Below, piece by piece: positions 51,422 through 59,985 of a stretch of 64,000 nt of DNA. The position numbers were made by a program, and so were the translations under genes. Under the pieces are notes generated by a model. It saw nothing but the letters and a program-made list of their open reading frames with translations. It made no database searches and was not told the origin of the DNA. Position 1 is the stretch's first letter. Each line of letters opens with the position of its first letter. Origin of the DNA: Thalassobacillus cyri (GTDB lineage Bacteria > Bacillota > Bacilli > Bacillales > Halobacillaceae); assembly GCF_900107755.1 (NCBI RefSeq), contig NZ_FNQR01000001.1, positions 62,001 through 126,000 on the forward strand, in the 5' to 3' direction.

Positions 51422-51990
51422 CGAAGGGGAACAAAGAAAAGCGCTATCTCGGTCATTCGAACGAAAAGCTGATGACGGAGTTTCTTCCTGATCTGCTCTT
51501 TTTGAAGGAGCAGCTATCCAGGATAACGTTCGATCAGATTTTTACGAGCGACCTGATTCGATGCGTGGAAACGGCAGCATACCTTGTTCCTGATCAGACA
51601 GCATGTGCTGATCCGAAGCTTCGCGAAATGGATTTTGGTGATTGGGAGTGGAAAAACCACCATGAACTCCAGAACGACCCCGCCTATCAGCACTGGATTG
51701 ATCACTGGGAGACGTCATCCCCGCCAAACGGGGAAGACTATCAATCTTTCAAAAGGCGTGTTAGTCAGTGTTTAAATGAAATATTGGAGAATAATAGAAA
51801 AAACGTATTAGTCGTTACCCATGCTGGCGTGATTCGGGAAGTCATGAATGAATTTATTCCGTCCCTATTTTTTTCAGATACAAATATCCCCCACGGGAGA
51901 GGCGTGCGTATGATATACGAACAGGCTGGAGGTGAATGGAAATGCAGCTCGTGGTCGGTGGTGCCTATAGTGGAAAAAGAAAGTTGGTAA
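51373..51990 (+). CDS. Histidine phosphatase, probable alpha-ribazole phosphatase (CobC-like)
   Basis: 205 residues. Histidine-phosphatase motif FIRHGMTKGN (RHG at about 13-15), TSDLIRCVETA, and the second His in VVTHAGVIRE. ATG 51373 has a perfect AAGGAGGGG although it sits 49 bases inside cobS. Position after cobS suggests removal of the 5' phosphate from alpha-ribazole phosphate or cobalamin phosphate. Confidence 0.85.
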   Translation: MGTGDGVHLYFIRHGMTKGNKEKRYLGHSNEKLMTEFLPDLLFLKEQLSRITFDQIFTSDLIRCVETAAYLVPDQTACADPKLREMDFGDWEWKNHHELQNDPAYQHWIDHWETSSPPNGEDYQSFKRRVSQCLNEILENNRKNVLVVTHAGVIREVMNEFIPSLFFSDTNIPHGRGVRMIYEQAGGEWKCSSWSVVPIVEKESW

Positions 51991-52373
51991 AGGAAAAGTT
52001 CCCTGACAGTCCATGGATTTCCGCCTATGAAAATGAACAATTGACCAATTGGAAACAAACCTATGAATCTGGTAGTTCCCCCCTTATAACAGAAGGGTGG
52101 GAAGAGTGGATCCGTCAGGAATGGGACAAATCTGGCGAGTTGGATGTCGTTAGAGAATACTTCGAAGCTATTATCGATGAGATGCAACGGGTGGAAGAGC
52201 AAAGAAAGCAGTCCATGGTGATGATTATGCTGGAGATGGGACGTGGCGTGGTCCCGGTAGATAAGGATGAACGGGCCTGGCGTGACTTATCCGGCTGGGT
52301 GCTGCAATCAGCGGCGGCTAGAGCAGAATCTGTGCATTACTGCTGGCATGGCCTGTCGAGGAAGTTGAAATAA
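51942..52373 (+). CDS. Short CobU-like protein (second copy)
   Basis: 143 residues from ATG 51942 (GGAGGTGA, 6-base spacing; ATG 51936 overlaps it). P-loop-like VVGGAYSGKRKL at the N terminus and a CobU-like end: EMGRGVVPVDKDERAWRDLSGWVLQSAAARAESVHYCWHGLSRKLK (read in parts) aligns with the last third of CobU. The middle, where CobU has its catalytic His and guanylate region, is shortened and diverged. It may be a kinase-only or non-catalytic paralogue. Overlaps the phosphatase gene. Confidence 0.75.
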   Translation: MQLVVGGAYSGKRKLVKEKFPDSPWISAYENEQLTNWKQTYESGSSPLITEGWEEWIRQEWDKSGELDVVREYFEAIIDEMQRVEEQRKQSMVMIMLEMGRGVVPVDKDERAWRDLSGWVLQSAAARAESVHYCWHGLSRKLK

Positions 52374-52374
52374 G

Positions 52375-52884
52375 ATGAAGGTTTGTTTTGTCAGACATGG
52401 AGAAACGGATTGGAATACAGAAGGCAGATTGCAAGGTCATACAGCGACATCGCTCAATGCAACTGGTATTCGGCAGTCCAGGCAGTGTGCCAAACAGTTA
52501 GCAGGTGAAGGCTGGGATGTGATTCTCAGCAGTCCATTACAACGGGCGAGGGAATCGGCTGATATCCTTTCTGCCTGTATGGGGGTCCCTCATTTCGCTT
52601 CTCCTCTTTTTACAGAACTTGATTATAATCACTGGAACGGGGAAGACAGACAAACATTAATGACTGATCATTCGTTTAAGAAATGGTATCAGTCTGAAAT
52701 GAATAAGTTGGAAAAACAAGTTAAAAGAGATTGGGAGGCTCTCTATCATACCTACAGAGATGACGCCGTCATCGTTGTTACGCATGGCTTAGTGATCCAG
52801 CAGATAGAGAAGGTTCTAAACAGGCAGTCGCAATCAGACAGTGAGATTATTTCTAATGGTAGTTTCATATGTATCCATGTATAG
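52375..52884 (+). CDS. Second histidine-phosphatase-family protein
   Basis: 169 residues with FVRHGETDWN at the N terminus, SSPLQRARESA, the acidic ELDYNHWNGE, and VVTHGLVIQ. Shorter than the phosphatase at 51373 and only distantly similar. Starts one base after the CobU-like stop. In this setting it may act on another corrinoid-pathway phosphate; CobC and this gene could divide the alpha-ribazole-phosphate and cobalamin-5'-phosphate steps. Confidence 0.8.
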   Translation: MKVCFVRHGETDWNTEGRLQGHTATSLNATGIRQSRQCAKQLAGEGWDVILSSPLQRARESADILSACMGVPHFASPLFTELDYNHWNGEDRQTLMTDHSFKKWYQSEMNKLEKQVKRDWEALYHTYRDDAVIVVTHGLVIQQIEKVLNRQSQSDSEIISNGSFICIHV

Positions 52885-52905
52885 GGAAACAAAGGAGGGG
52901 GATCT

Positions 52906-53571
52906 ATGTTCACGCAAGAAGAAAAAGATGCTTTCTATAAAGTCATTTATACGAGAAGGGATATACGGAGTTTTTTACCGATACCTATTGAAAGAAATGT
53001 CATCGATAACATTCTCCACGCCGGTCATCATGCACCTTCCGTAGGTTTTATGCAGCCATGGAATTATATCCTGATTTCTTCGGAAGCTATCAAAGAAAAA
53101 TTAGCATGGGCAGCTGACAAAGAAAGACGCGCGATGGCTATCCATTTTGAAGGCGAAAGAGAGTCGGAATTTCTTAGCTTGAAAGTGGAAGGGTTAAAAG
53201 AAGCTCCTTTGACGATATGTGTAACCTGTGATCCGACGAGAGGCGGATCACATATATTAGGGAGGAATTCCATCCCGGAAACCGATGCATTATCAACGGC
53301 ATGTTCAATTCAAAACATGTGGCTGGCAGCGTGTGCAGAGGGACTGGCAATGGGATGGGTGAGTTTTTATAAAAAGAATGATATCCGCGATATTCTCGAT
53401 ATCCCACCGCATGTGGATCCTATTGCCCTTCTTTCTGTCGGATATACAGATGCATACCCGGATAAGCCTATTTTAGAAACAGCGAACTGGGAAAAGCGGT
53501 CGAGGTTAGGCCATCTTATTTTTGAAAATAGGTGGGGAAATTGTTGTGGGTCTCATAGTCAAATCAAGTAA
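52906..53571 (+). CDS. bluB: 5,6-dimethylbenzimidazole synthase
   Basis: 221 residues, nitroreductase fold. BluB-type sequence: YTRRDIRSFLPIPI, HAPSVGFMQPWNY, CVTCDPTRGG, ETDALSTACSIQNMWLAACAEGLAMGWVSFY. Cuts reduced FMN with oxygen to make DMB, the lower ligand activated by CobT. AAAGGAGGGGG precedes the ATG. Last gene of the second riboswitch transcript, so the cell can make its own lower base in air. Confidence 0.95.
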   Translation: MFTQEEKDAFYKVIYTRRDIRSFLPIPIERNVIDNILHAGHHAPSVGFMQPWNYILISSEAIKEKLAWAADKERRAMAIHFEGERESEFLSLKVEGLKEAPLTICVTCDPTRGGSHILGRNSIPETDALSTACSIQNMWLAACAEGLAMGWVSFYKKNDIRDILDIPPHVDPIALLSVGYTDAYPDKPILETANWEKRSRLGHLIFENRWGNCCGSHSQIK

Positions 53572-53600
53572 TTAAATAGCCGGGTCTCCGATAAGGATAT

Positions 53601-53647
53601 AAGCTTCTAATTGTTGCCGAGACAACGATTGGTAGCTTTATTTTTTT
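53601..53647 (+). terminator. Terminator of the btuF-bluB operon
   Basis: 16-base stem (53601-53616 with 53623-53638, a few wobbles and one or two mismatches) then a T-run. Confidence 0.8.
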
Positions 53648-53817
53648 ATTAAACCACAAAAGCCTTGTTGGCAACAATTGGGGAGAAACTTTTTATTTCG
53701 GCTAACTATTTTGGGATTTAGGGGAATAGGCCCCGGTCAAACATTCTACATGAAGTAACCTTCCACGACCTGGTAAACCTCCCCTGGTATAATTATTAGA
53801 AAATTTGGAATAATCTG

Positions 53818-53846
53818 TTGCGATGTCAAACAAATCTTGCTAGAAT
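53818..53846 (+). promoter_or_regulatory. SigA promoter of the aminotransferase operon leader
   Basis: -35 TTGCGA (53818-53823), 17-base spacer, -10 TAGAAT (53841-53846). Start expected near 53853, giving a leader of about 260 nt. Confidence 0.7.
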
Positions 53847-53852
53847 AAAAAA

Positions 53853-54004
53853 CACTACATAGGAAGTGTAAAAAAACTGTCTATTCTAATCGACTCTACT
53901 GGCTCAAAGTAGAGCGTTTCCTTAGAAAGAAACCAGTTTTATGCCTGGAGATAAGTATGTTCAAAATACTGCTCGTGTGCATAGAACTGGTTTTTTATTT
54001 CTTT
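53853..54004 (+). ncRNA. Structured leader RNA with terminator, candidate riboswitch
   Basis: Three nested elements can be paired: a 5' hairpin ACACT/AGTGT (53853-53879); a two-tier stem TTCTAA/TTAGAA enclosing CTCTACT/AGTAGAG with loop GGCTCAA (53885-53932); and a 15-bp terminator stem AAACCAGTTTTATGC (53933-53947) with GCATAGAACTGGTTT (about 53976-53990) followed by T6, with a small hairpin inside. None of the riboswitch classes I know matches. It controls, by position, the aminotransferase operon. Confidence 0.55.
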
Positions 54005-54037
54005 TAAGAAAGTTTAACTTTTTAAAGGGTTAACGTA

Positions 54038-54098
54038 TAAGAAAATACAAAGGCTTTCGCCATAAGTACTTGGCGACAAGCCAAGTTTTTCTAAAGGA
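54038..54098 (+). promoter_or_regulatory. Second leader element with mutually exclusive hairpins
   Basis: TCGCCA/TGGCGA (about 54057-54076) and ACTTGGC/GCCAAGT followed by TTTTT (about 54069-54091) share bases, so only one can form at a time. This is the form of an attenuator or anti-terminator/terminator switch just before the TTG start of the aminotransferase. Confidence 0.5.
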
Positions 54099-54113
54099 AA
54101 TGGAGGTAGTGCT

Positions 54114-55445
54114 TTGGATCATCTTATTGAACTCGACAGAAAGCATTTTTTACATCCGACTTCGTCCATCCAGCAACAGCAGGCGCAAGGTTCCAAGCTG
54201 CTGGTGGAAAGCGGAGAAGGGATTTTTCTGAAAGACCGGGATGGAAAAGCCTATATCGATGCGATGTCATCCCTCTGGAATGTTCATATCGGGCATGGCA
54301 GGGAGGAATTGGCAGGTGTCGCAGAGGCACAGATGAAAAAACTGGCGTTCAGTTCTGCCTTTTCTACCTTCACCCATGAGCCGGGAATCCTGCTCGCTGA
54401 AAAAATTGCATCAATCGCGCCTGGAGACTTGAATGCCGTCTTTTTTACTTCCGGTGGTTCGGAATCGAATGACACGGCGATCAAGCTGGTACGTCATTAC
54501 TGGAAAATTCAAGGGCAGCCGAACCGCAGGAAAATTGTTGGCTTGAAGCGGGCCTACCATGGGGTAGCCGCTGCTTCCACCAGTGCGACAGGTATCCCTG
54601 AGTTCTGGGAGATGGCCGGTCATATGATGAATGATTTTACCCACGCGGAAACTTCCTATCAAAGTACAACGAAAGAAGCGGTGGCATCGTTACGGGAGAA
54701 ATTCGAAGCGGAAGGTCCGGAAACGATTGCGGCTTTTATTGCAGAACCGATTCAGGGGGCTGGGGGAGTGCTGATTCCGCCTGATGATTACTTCCCTGCG
54801 ATCCGTCAATTATGCGATGAATATGGGGTTTTATTTATCGCAGATGAAGTCATTACTGGTTTTGGACGGACAGGAAAGATGTTCGGGCTGGAACATTCGA
54901 ACGTTGTGCCGGACGTCATGACCTTTGCCAAAGGGGTGACCAGTGGATATATCCCTCTTGGCGGGGTGGTAATTTCTGATTCCATTCATGAAGTGCTCCA
55001 AGTGCATTCCAAAGGTACCCTCTTTCATGGATTCACCTATAGTGGCCATCCAACTGCTGCAGCTGTGGGGTTGAAAAATATTGAATTGATCGAGAAGGAG
55101 GGGATGGTCGAAAATTCCAGTGAAATGGGCGACAAGCTGTTAGAAGGTTTTAAAAAGATCAAAGGGGATTTGGACATCGTAGGGGATGTAAGAGCCAAGG
55201 GGTTATTAGGAGCAGTAGAACTGGTGAAAAATCCGGAAACGAATGAAAGTTTCTCAAAAGATCAGGCAGTGGCACCGAAAGTCATTGAGGAATTGCATCA
55301 ACGCGGTGTTATATGCAGAGCAGTCACCTACGAATCCAGTAACATCATCTGCTTTGCACCCCCGCTGATCATCACTGAGCAACAAATCAATGCCCTATTG
55401 GATAAGTTGCATGATTCCATTTTATCCATACAAAAACAACTATGA
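54114..55445 (+). CDS. Class III (omega) aminotransferase
   Basis: 443 residues from TTG 54114 (GGAGG, 7-base spacing). Fold-type I PLP enzyme: HPTSSIQQQQ and GRDGKAYIDAMSSLWNVHIGHG near the N terminus, FFTSGGSESNDTAIK, EPIQGAGG, FIADEVITGFGRTG, and the PLP Lys in MTFAKGVTSGYIPLGG. Transfers amino groups from omega- or beta-amino compounds to pyruvate or 2-oxoglutarate. The exact amine is not predictable. First gene of the operon with amidohydrolase and symporter. Confidence 0.92.
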   Translation: MDHLIELDRKHFLHPTSSIQQQQAQGSKLLVESGEGIFLKDRDGKAYIDAMSSLWNVHIGHGREELAGVAEAQMKKLAFSSAFSTFTHEPGILLAEKIASIAPGDLNAVFFTSGGSESNDTAIKLVRHYWKIQGQPNRRKIVGLKRAYHGVAAASTSATGIPEFWEMAGHMMNDFTHAETSYQSTTKEAVASLREKFEAEGPETIAAFIAEPIQGAGGVLIPPDDYFPAIRQLCDEYGVLFIADEVITGFGRTGKMFGLEHSNVVPDVMTFAKGVTSGYIPLGGVVISDSIHEVLQVHSKGTLFHGFTYSGHPTAAAVGLKNIELIEKEGMVENSSEMGDKLLEGFKKIKGDLDIVGDVRAKGLLGAVELVKNPETNESFSKDQAVAPKVIEELHQRGVICRAVTYESSNIICFAPPLIITEQQINALLDKLHDSILSIQKQL

Positions 55446-55477
55446 AGCACACGAATAAGTCAGAGGAGGAAGGAAAT

Positions 55478-57115
55478 ATGGATGAATCTGATCTGATATT
55501 TATTAATGGAACTGTATTGACGATGGATGACGAGGCACCCACGGCAAATGCTGTGGTCGTAAGGAATGAAGAAGTTGTCTATGTCGGGGAAACAGAAGCG
55601 GCCCTTGCCTGGAAGCAGAAACAGACAGAGGTCATCGATTTGGCAGGCAAGACGCTGATGCCCAGTTTCATAGAAAGCCATATCCATCCGTCCATTTATG
55701 GACTAACACTATTAGAAGTAGATTGTAAGCCGACAGCCACTCCGTCGATTGCAGCTATCACAGAAAAAATAAGTGAAAAAGCGGCCGACATCCCCGAAGG
55801 AAAATGGATACTGGGATGGGGCTGGGATGATAGCAAAATGGTGGACAAACGTAATCCTACGCGTTGGGACCTCGATCAGGTTGCGCCGAATCATCCGGTC
55901 GTCTTAAAGCGGACATGCGCCCATATGGCAGTCGCGAATTCCAAAGCACTGGAATTAAGCGGGATATCAGAAAATACGCCAAACCCGGAAGGAGGAAATA
56001 TCGAGCGGGATGAGCAAGGCAGGTTAACAGGACTGCTGCAGGAGAAAGCTCAAGGGTTATTGAAAGCGCCAAAGTATGGGCCGGAGGATATGGCCAAAGG
56101 GATGAAATTAGCCCAGGAGCAGTTCGCCGCCTGGGGAATCACAACCGTCCATTGTATGTCTACGCAGACCGCTGATTTGCAGTTATATCAATCCTTATTA
56201 GAACAGGATGAATTGAATGTCCGGGTCAGACCCTGGATGTGGGCGATTGACCAGAATGGTTTCGACGGGTCGATGGAAGAAGTATTGACAGTCGGCTTGA
56301 GAAGCGGTTTTGGTAATGACATGCTGAAAATTCAGGGATTGAAGTTTATGCTCGATGGCAGTGTCGGCGGCAAAACGGCAGCTTTCTCTGAACCTTACCT
56401 CAGCACACAGGAAACAGGTATCCTCTATAACACCGTCGAAGAAGTCGCTCCCCTGATGAAGCGTGGAATTGAAGCAGGCTTAAGAATTGCCATCCATGCC
56501 ATCGGCGATCGAGCCATTGATGTAGCAATCAATTCCTATGAACAAATCAACGAAACAACACCGATAAAGCATATGCGCAACCGCATTGAACATTGTATTT
56601 TTCCTACCACTAAGCAACTCCGACAAATGAAAGAACACGAATTAATGGCAGGCTCATCGATAGGTTTCCTCTACCATATTGGCGATAACTACCTGGCTAA
56701 GTTAGGGGAAGAAAGAATGAAGCATGCATTTCCTCATCAATCATTCAAACAGGCAGGTGTCATCGCACCGGGGAACTCTGATTTACCAGTCAATGATGGC
56801 AACCCATGGATGGGCATTTATGCAGCTGTCACTAGAAAAACTGCTAATGGCCAAGTCACCGGATCAGAAGAAAAAATAACCGTGTGGGATGCTTTGAAGG
56901 CTTTTACAACTGATGAGGCTTACAGTTCGTTTGAGGAAGAGACGCTGGGAATCATCAAACCAGGTGCAAAAGCCGATCTGATGGTACTTTCTCAAAATCC
57001 GTTGGATATCGATACCGAACAGCTGTTAGACATGGAAACAGAAGCAACTTACTTAGCAGGCAAGAAAATTTTTAGCAAGTCAACAACAAGAAAGGGTGGG
57101 TCTATTGTTCAGTAA
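55478..57115 (+). CDS. YtcJ-like metal-dependent amidohydrolase
   Basis: 545 residues from ATG 55478 (GAGGAGGAAGG upstream; the ATG at 55442 has none). Amidohydrolase_3 family: the strand LMPSFIESHIHPSIYG with the HxH metal motif, WGWDDSK, the later AIHAIGDRAIDV and RNRIEHCIF histidines, and GNSDLPV near the end (NSD in place of the more usual GSD). Likely hydrolyses an amide or formamide bond of the compound that the symporter brings in. Confidence 0.9.
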   Translation: MDESDLIFINGTVLTMDDEAPTANAVVVRNEEVVYVGETEAALAWKQKQTEVIDLAGKTLMPSFIESHIHPSIYGLTLLEVDCKPTATPSIAAITEKISEKAADIPEGKWILGWGWDDSKMVDKRNPTRWDLDQVAPNHPVVLKRTCAHMAVANSKALELSGISENTPNPEGGNIERDEQGRLTGLLQEKAQGLLKAPKYGPEDMAKGMKLAQEQFAAWGITTVHCMSTQTADLQLYQSLLEQDELNVRVRPWMWAIDQNGFDGSMEEVLTVGLRSGFGNDMLKIQGLKFMLDGSVGGKTAAFSEPYLSTQETGILYNTVEEVAPLMKRGIEAGLRIAIHAIGDRAIDVAINSYEQINETTPIKHMRNRIEHCIFPTTKQLRQMKEHELMAGSSIGFLYHIGDNYLAKLGEERMKHAFPHQSFKQAGVIAPGNSDLPVNDGNPWMGIYAAVTRKTANGQVTGSEEKITVWDALKAFTTDEAYSSFEEETLGIIKPGAKADLMVLSQNPLDIDTEQLLDMETEATYLAGKKIFSKSTTRKGGSIVQ

Positions 57116-58553
57116 TCAGCAAGAGACGATTTTAATTACGATTATCGCTGTTTATTTTGTGTTCTTATTTGGGCTTTCTTTATTTGTCAACCGGAGTACC
57201 AAAACATATGAAGATTATAATGTCGCGGGCCGTTCTACCAAATTGATGCCGCTCATATTGACTTTTGTAGGGACGGCGATTGGCGGCTCGATTCTGCTTG
57301 GATACATGACAAAAGGGTATCTCTTTGGGATGGGCCAGCAGTGGCTGGCGATAGGGTTTACTTTGACTTCCATCGTGATAGCAGTATTTTTATTGAAGCG
57401 GATTCGTCTGCTTGGCGAGAAATACAATATGGTCACACTAGGGGACTTTACGGCGTTACGTTATGGAGAAGGTGCCAGGGTTCCGACGGTGATCAGTATT
57501 CTTTGCGCTTATTCTGCCATAACAGGTATGCAGTTTGTCGCGATCGCCACCATTTTGAATTTGACTATAGACCTTAACATGACTACCGGGATTTTAATCG
57601 GATGGGTACTTTTAACCTTGAAAACGTATTTCGGCGGGCTCAAGTCAGTCATGCTTCAGGATGCAATCCATGGAACCATCCAAACCGTTGGTATTTTCTT
57701 TTTATTATTTGTCATTCTCTTCATGGTCGGAGACTGGGAACCGGTTGCGGAAAATGCAAGAAATGCAGAAGGCGGGAATATGTTGAGCATATTCAATATC
57801 GGTACTTCCGAATTTCTGGTTTATATGCTGACGATCGGAGCTTACCAGTTTGTCAGACAGGATGTATGGCAGCGATTTTGGGCAGCTAAAGATAGTAAGA
57901 CCGCAAAAACCGGTTTTTGGGCTGCCATTGTCCTCGGATTCCTGACAGCAGCTATAGCGGTTGTGATTGGATTTTTGGGCAAGTTCGGTTTGAATATGAC
58001 GAATATAGATCCGGCATTGATTTACTATGAAATCATTGGGCAGGTGTTACCATTCCCGTTAGTGATTGTGATGCTGATTGCATTATTGGCTACGGTCATT
58101 TCCTGCGCGGATTCATTTTTCCTGGCTGCTTCTTCGTCGATTGTTAATGACATTATTAAACCTAGAGTTGGACACAAAGCCAGTGATAAGAAAATGCTGA
58201 CTTACAGCAGGCTGTCCGTGGTTATCGTCTCCATCGTGTCCGTACTGCTTGCTCTATATATTCCACAGCTGGTTACGCTCTGGATCACGGGAAGTGCGAT
58301 GCTGGTATCCGGTTTGCTCGCACCGGTGCTATTCGGGTTATTCTGGAAAAGAACTACGAAAACGGCAGGACTCTCTGCGATGTGGGGAGGACTAATGGTA
58401 GCTGTAGCCTGGCAGATCGCGGGTCATCCTTTCGGTCTCCATCCCGTTTTTCTCGGTTTGCCTATTTCAATCATCACTCTAGTGACGATTACGTTGGCAT
58501 CGGAAGGCGAAAAAGAACATGCGATGTATTCAGAATTGAAGAAGTCAAGTTAA
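57105..58553 (+). CDS. Sodium:solute symporter (SSS family)
   Basis: 482 residues from TTG 57105, with AAAGGGTGG upstream and a 11-base overlap with the amidohydrolase gene; GTG 57096 lies on the Shine-Dalgarno. Thirteen-helix SSS/PutP fold: YNVAGRSTKLMPLILTFVGTAIGGSILLGY at the front, DAIHGTIQTVGIFF, and CADSFFLAASSSIVNDI with the Ser/Asp sodium site. Takes up an organic solute with Na+. The operon thus pairs uptake, hydrolysis and transamination. Confidence 0.93.
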   Translation: MFSNQQETILITIIAVYFVFLFGLSLFVNRSTKTYEDYNVAGRSTKLMPLILTFVGTAIGGSILLGYMTKGYLFGMGQQWLAIGFTLTSIVIAVFLLKRIRLLGEKYNMVTLGDFTALRYGEGARVPTVISILCAYSAITGMQFVAIATILNLTIDLNMTTGILIGWVLLTLKTYFGGLKSVMLQDAIHGTIQTVGIFFLLFVILFMVGDWEPVAENARNAEGGNMLSIFNIGTSEFLVYMLTIGAYQFVRQDVWQRFWAAKDSKTAKTGFWAAIVLGFLTAAIAVVIGFLGKFGLNMTNIDPALIYYEIIGQVLPFPLVIVMLIALLATVISCADSFFLAASSSIVNDIIKPRVGHKASDKKMLTYSRLSVVIVSIVSVLLALYIPQLVTLWITGSAMLVSGLLAPVLFGLFWKRTTKTAGLSAMWGGLMVAVAWQIAGHPFGLHPVFLGLPISIITLVTITLASEGEKEHAMYSELKKSS

Positions 58554-58569
58554 TTATTAATACTTACAA

Positions 58570-58616
58570 AAAAGCCACAGTGCTATAGTCTCGAACCATG
58601 CACTGTGGCTTTTTAA
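58570..58616 (+). terminator. Terminator of the aminotransferase operon
   Basis: 14-bp stem (58570-58583 with 58601-58614) then T-rich sequence. Confidence 0.9.
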
Positions 58617-58758
58617 ACTTTGAATGATGGAAATGATTTAGCAGGAGTTCAGAAGTTGGCTGGGGAATTTGAAGAGATTAATGGCATGGATTGGACCTGG
58701 TTGTATTCGTAGTCTATATAAAACCGTTTTATTTTAAACGAAACACTTAAGTTAAAAT

Positions 58759-58776
58759 GTGGAAATGTTTTCATGT
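58759..58776. promoter_or_regulatory. LacI-type operator, distal site
   Basis: TGTGGAAATGTTTTCATG, a degenerate palindrome of the GGAAACGTTTCC type found near the other operators. About 230 bases upstream of the ECF promoter, suited to looping. The surrounding 58617-58978 gap has no other recognised feature. Confidence 0.5.
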
Positions 58777-58978
58777 GGGTAATATAGTTGTTCCAATCAT
58801 CATCTTCCTTAAATATCCATTTAATGAAGCTGTATGAAGATTTACGCCTTCTTTTCTCTGATAATTTTCAACTTTTTTTAAAAATAGTTTAAGGCTATGA
58901 AGAATAATGATATCAATGATTGAACGCATTTCTATGGTCTGTTGATTCTTTTTAAATAAAACAATTTTCTAAATATTG

Positions 58979-59007
58979 TTGAAATTGCAAGGGTGTCTAT
59001 GTATAAT
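58979..59007 (+). promoter_or_regulatory. SigA promoter of the ECF S-component gene
   Basis: -35 TTGAAA (58979-58984), 17-base spacer, -10 TATAAT (59002-59007). Near consensus; an operator covers its start site. Confidence 0.85.
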
Positions 59008-59016
59008 TCTTTTTAA

Positions 59017-59076
59017 GAAAGCGTTTTCTCATCTTTCATAAGGATTCATTCGGCCGAATGTGGAAACGTTTTTACA
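59017..59076. promoter_or_regulatory. Two LacI-type operators behind the ECF promoter
   Basis: GAAAGCGTTTTC (59017-59028) lies at the start of transcription and TGTGGAAACGTTTTTACA (59059-59076) about 45 bases downstream. Both fit the central CG palindrome of LacI-family sites; either could also be read as a CcpA cre site. Confidence 0.7.
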
Positions 59077-59182
59077 TGCTGAAAAAGACAAGCTAATTGG
59101 ATGAAAAAACAGTCGGGATGAAGGAGGTGGAGGTTGTAAACCGTCGTCGACCTTATGGCTAATTAAAAAGGAGGTATGTGAT

Positions 59183-59806
59183 TTGAATATGATGAAGAAG
59201 AACTCAAGTTTCGTTGTTGCGATGATTCCAGCGGGAATTGCTTTGAACTGGGTAGCAAATTCCATTGTTGAAATGTTGAAGCTTCCGTTGTTTCTGAACA
59301 ATATCGGCACTGTTTTAAATGCGATTGTTCTTGGTCCATTGTGGGGTGGAGCTACCGCTCTCATGACAAACGTCATCTTAGCATTGATTGTTCGTTGGAC
59401 ATACATTCCATTTGCCTTAGTAGGAATACTGGTAGCCTTTTTATCCTACTTTTTCTATAAAAAAGGCTGGTTCAAAAAAAGCTGGAAGGTTGTCGTTTCC
59501 GGTGCATTTACAGGTATTGTCGCCTCTGCATTAGCGACTGTAATTTCCGTCTATGTTTTCGGCGGATTTTCTGGACATACTGTCGATGTATTGACTGCAG
59601 GTCTAATTGCATCTGGACAACAAATTTTTAACGCAGCATTTATCGCCAACATCCCTGGCACAGTAGCTGATAAAGTACTTACATTCTGGATCGTCTGGAT
59701 GATCCTGAAAATTTTCCCGGTCCGCTTCCTGCCAAATGCGAAAGAAATTCGCGAGAAGATTGGGATAGGAAAGAAAAATAATACCGGCAAGAAGATTTCT
59801 GCATAA
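59183..59806 (+). CDS. ECF transporter S component, substrate unknown
   Basis: 207 residues, six hydrophobic helices, from TTG 59183 (AAAGGAGG, 8-base spacing; ATG 59189 and 59192 are possible). The early segment NSIVEMLKLPLFLNNIGTVLNAIVLGPLWGGATALMTNVI resembles S components (short loops, Gly/Pro-rich helix 2-3 region, interaction with EcfT). It does not match any named vitamin S component that I know (ThiT, RibU, BioY). It has a dedicated ecfT-ecfA set downstream and is under a LacI repressor, pointing to an inducible, non-vitamin or catabolic substrate. Confidence 0.78.
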   Translation: MNMMKKNSSFVVAMIPAGIALNWVANSIVEMLKLPLFLNNIGTVLNAIVLGPLWGGATALMTNVILALIVRWTYIPFALVGILVAFLSYFFYKKGWFKKSWKVVVSGAFTGIVASALATVISVYVFGGFSGHTVDVLTAGLIASGQQIFNAAFIANIPGTVADKVLTFWIVWMILKIFPVRFLPNAKEIREKIGIGKKNNTGKKISA

Positions 59807-59928
59807 AAAAAGAACATCAAATCAACATACAACTTGTGGGAGTAGTTGATTGATGCTCTAAACAGCTTATCTATTATTCTATTAGAAACTGAATGGAAAT
59901 TCAATTATTAGTACTCAGCCTGGTTTGG

Positions 59929-59960
59929 TAGAGGGATAAAAAATATAATATATCCCTCTA
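59929..59960 (+). promoter_or_regulatory. Perfect 10-bp hairpin before the FAH gene
   Basis: TAGAGGGATA (59929-59938) pairs with TATCCCTCTA (59951-59960) around an AT-only loop, 10 bases before the Shine-Dalgarno. No T-run follows, so it is more likely an operator or mRNA-processing element than a terminator. Confidence 0.5.
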
Positions 59961-59985
59961 CTATACTATAAAGGAGCGATCATTA

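Noticed and set aside
59017-59028. CcpA cre sites only
   Set aside because: They fit a cre consensus, but the same palindrome recurs several times around a local LacI gene, including over its own leader, so the local repressor is the simpler reading. CcpA input is not excluded.
59118-59162. 14-codon leader peptide (MKEVEVVNRRRPYG) before the ECF S component
   Set aside because: The ATG has only a weak upstream GGG; the purine-rich bases inside it look like incidental ribosome-site sequence. Not convincing without conservation.
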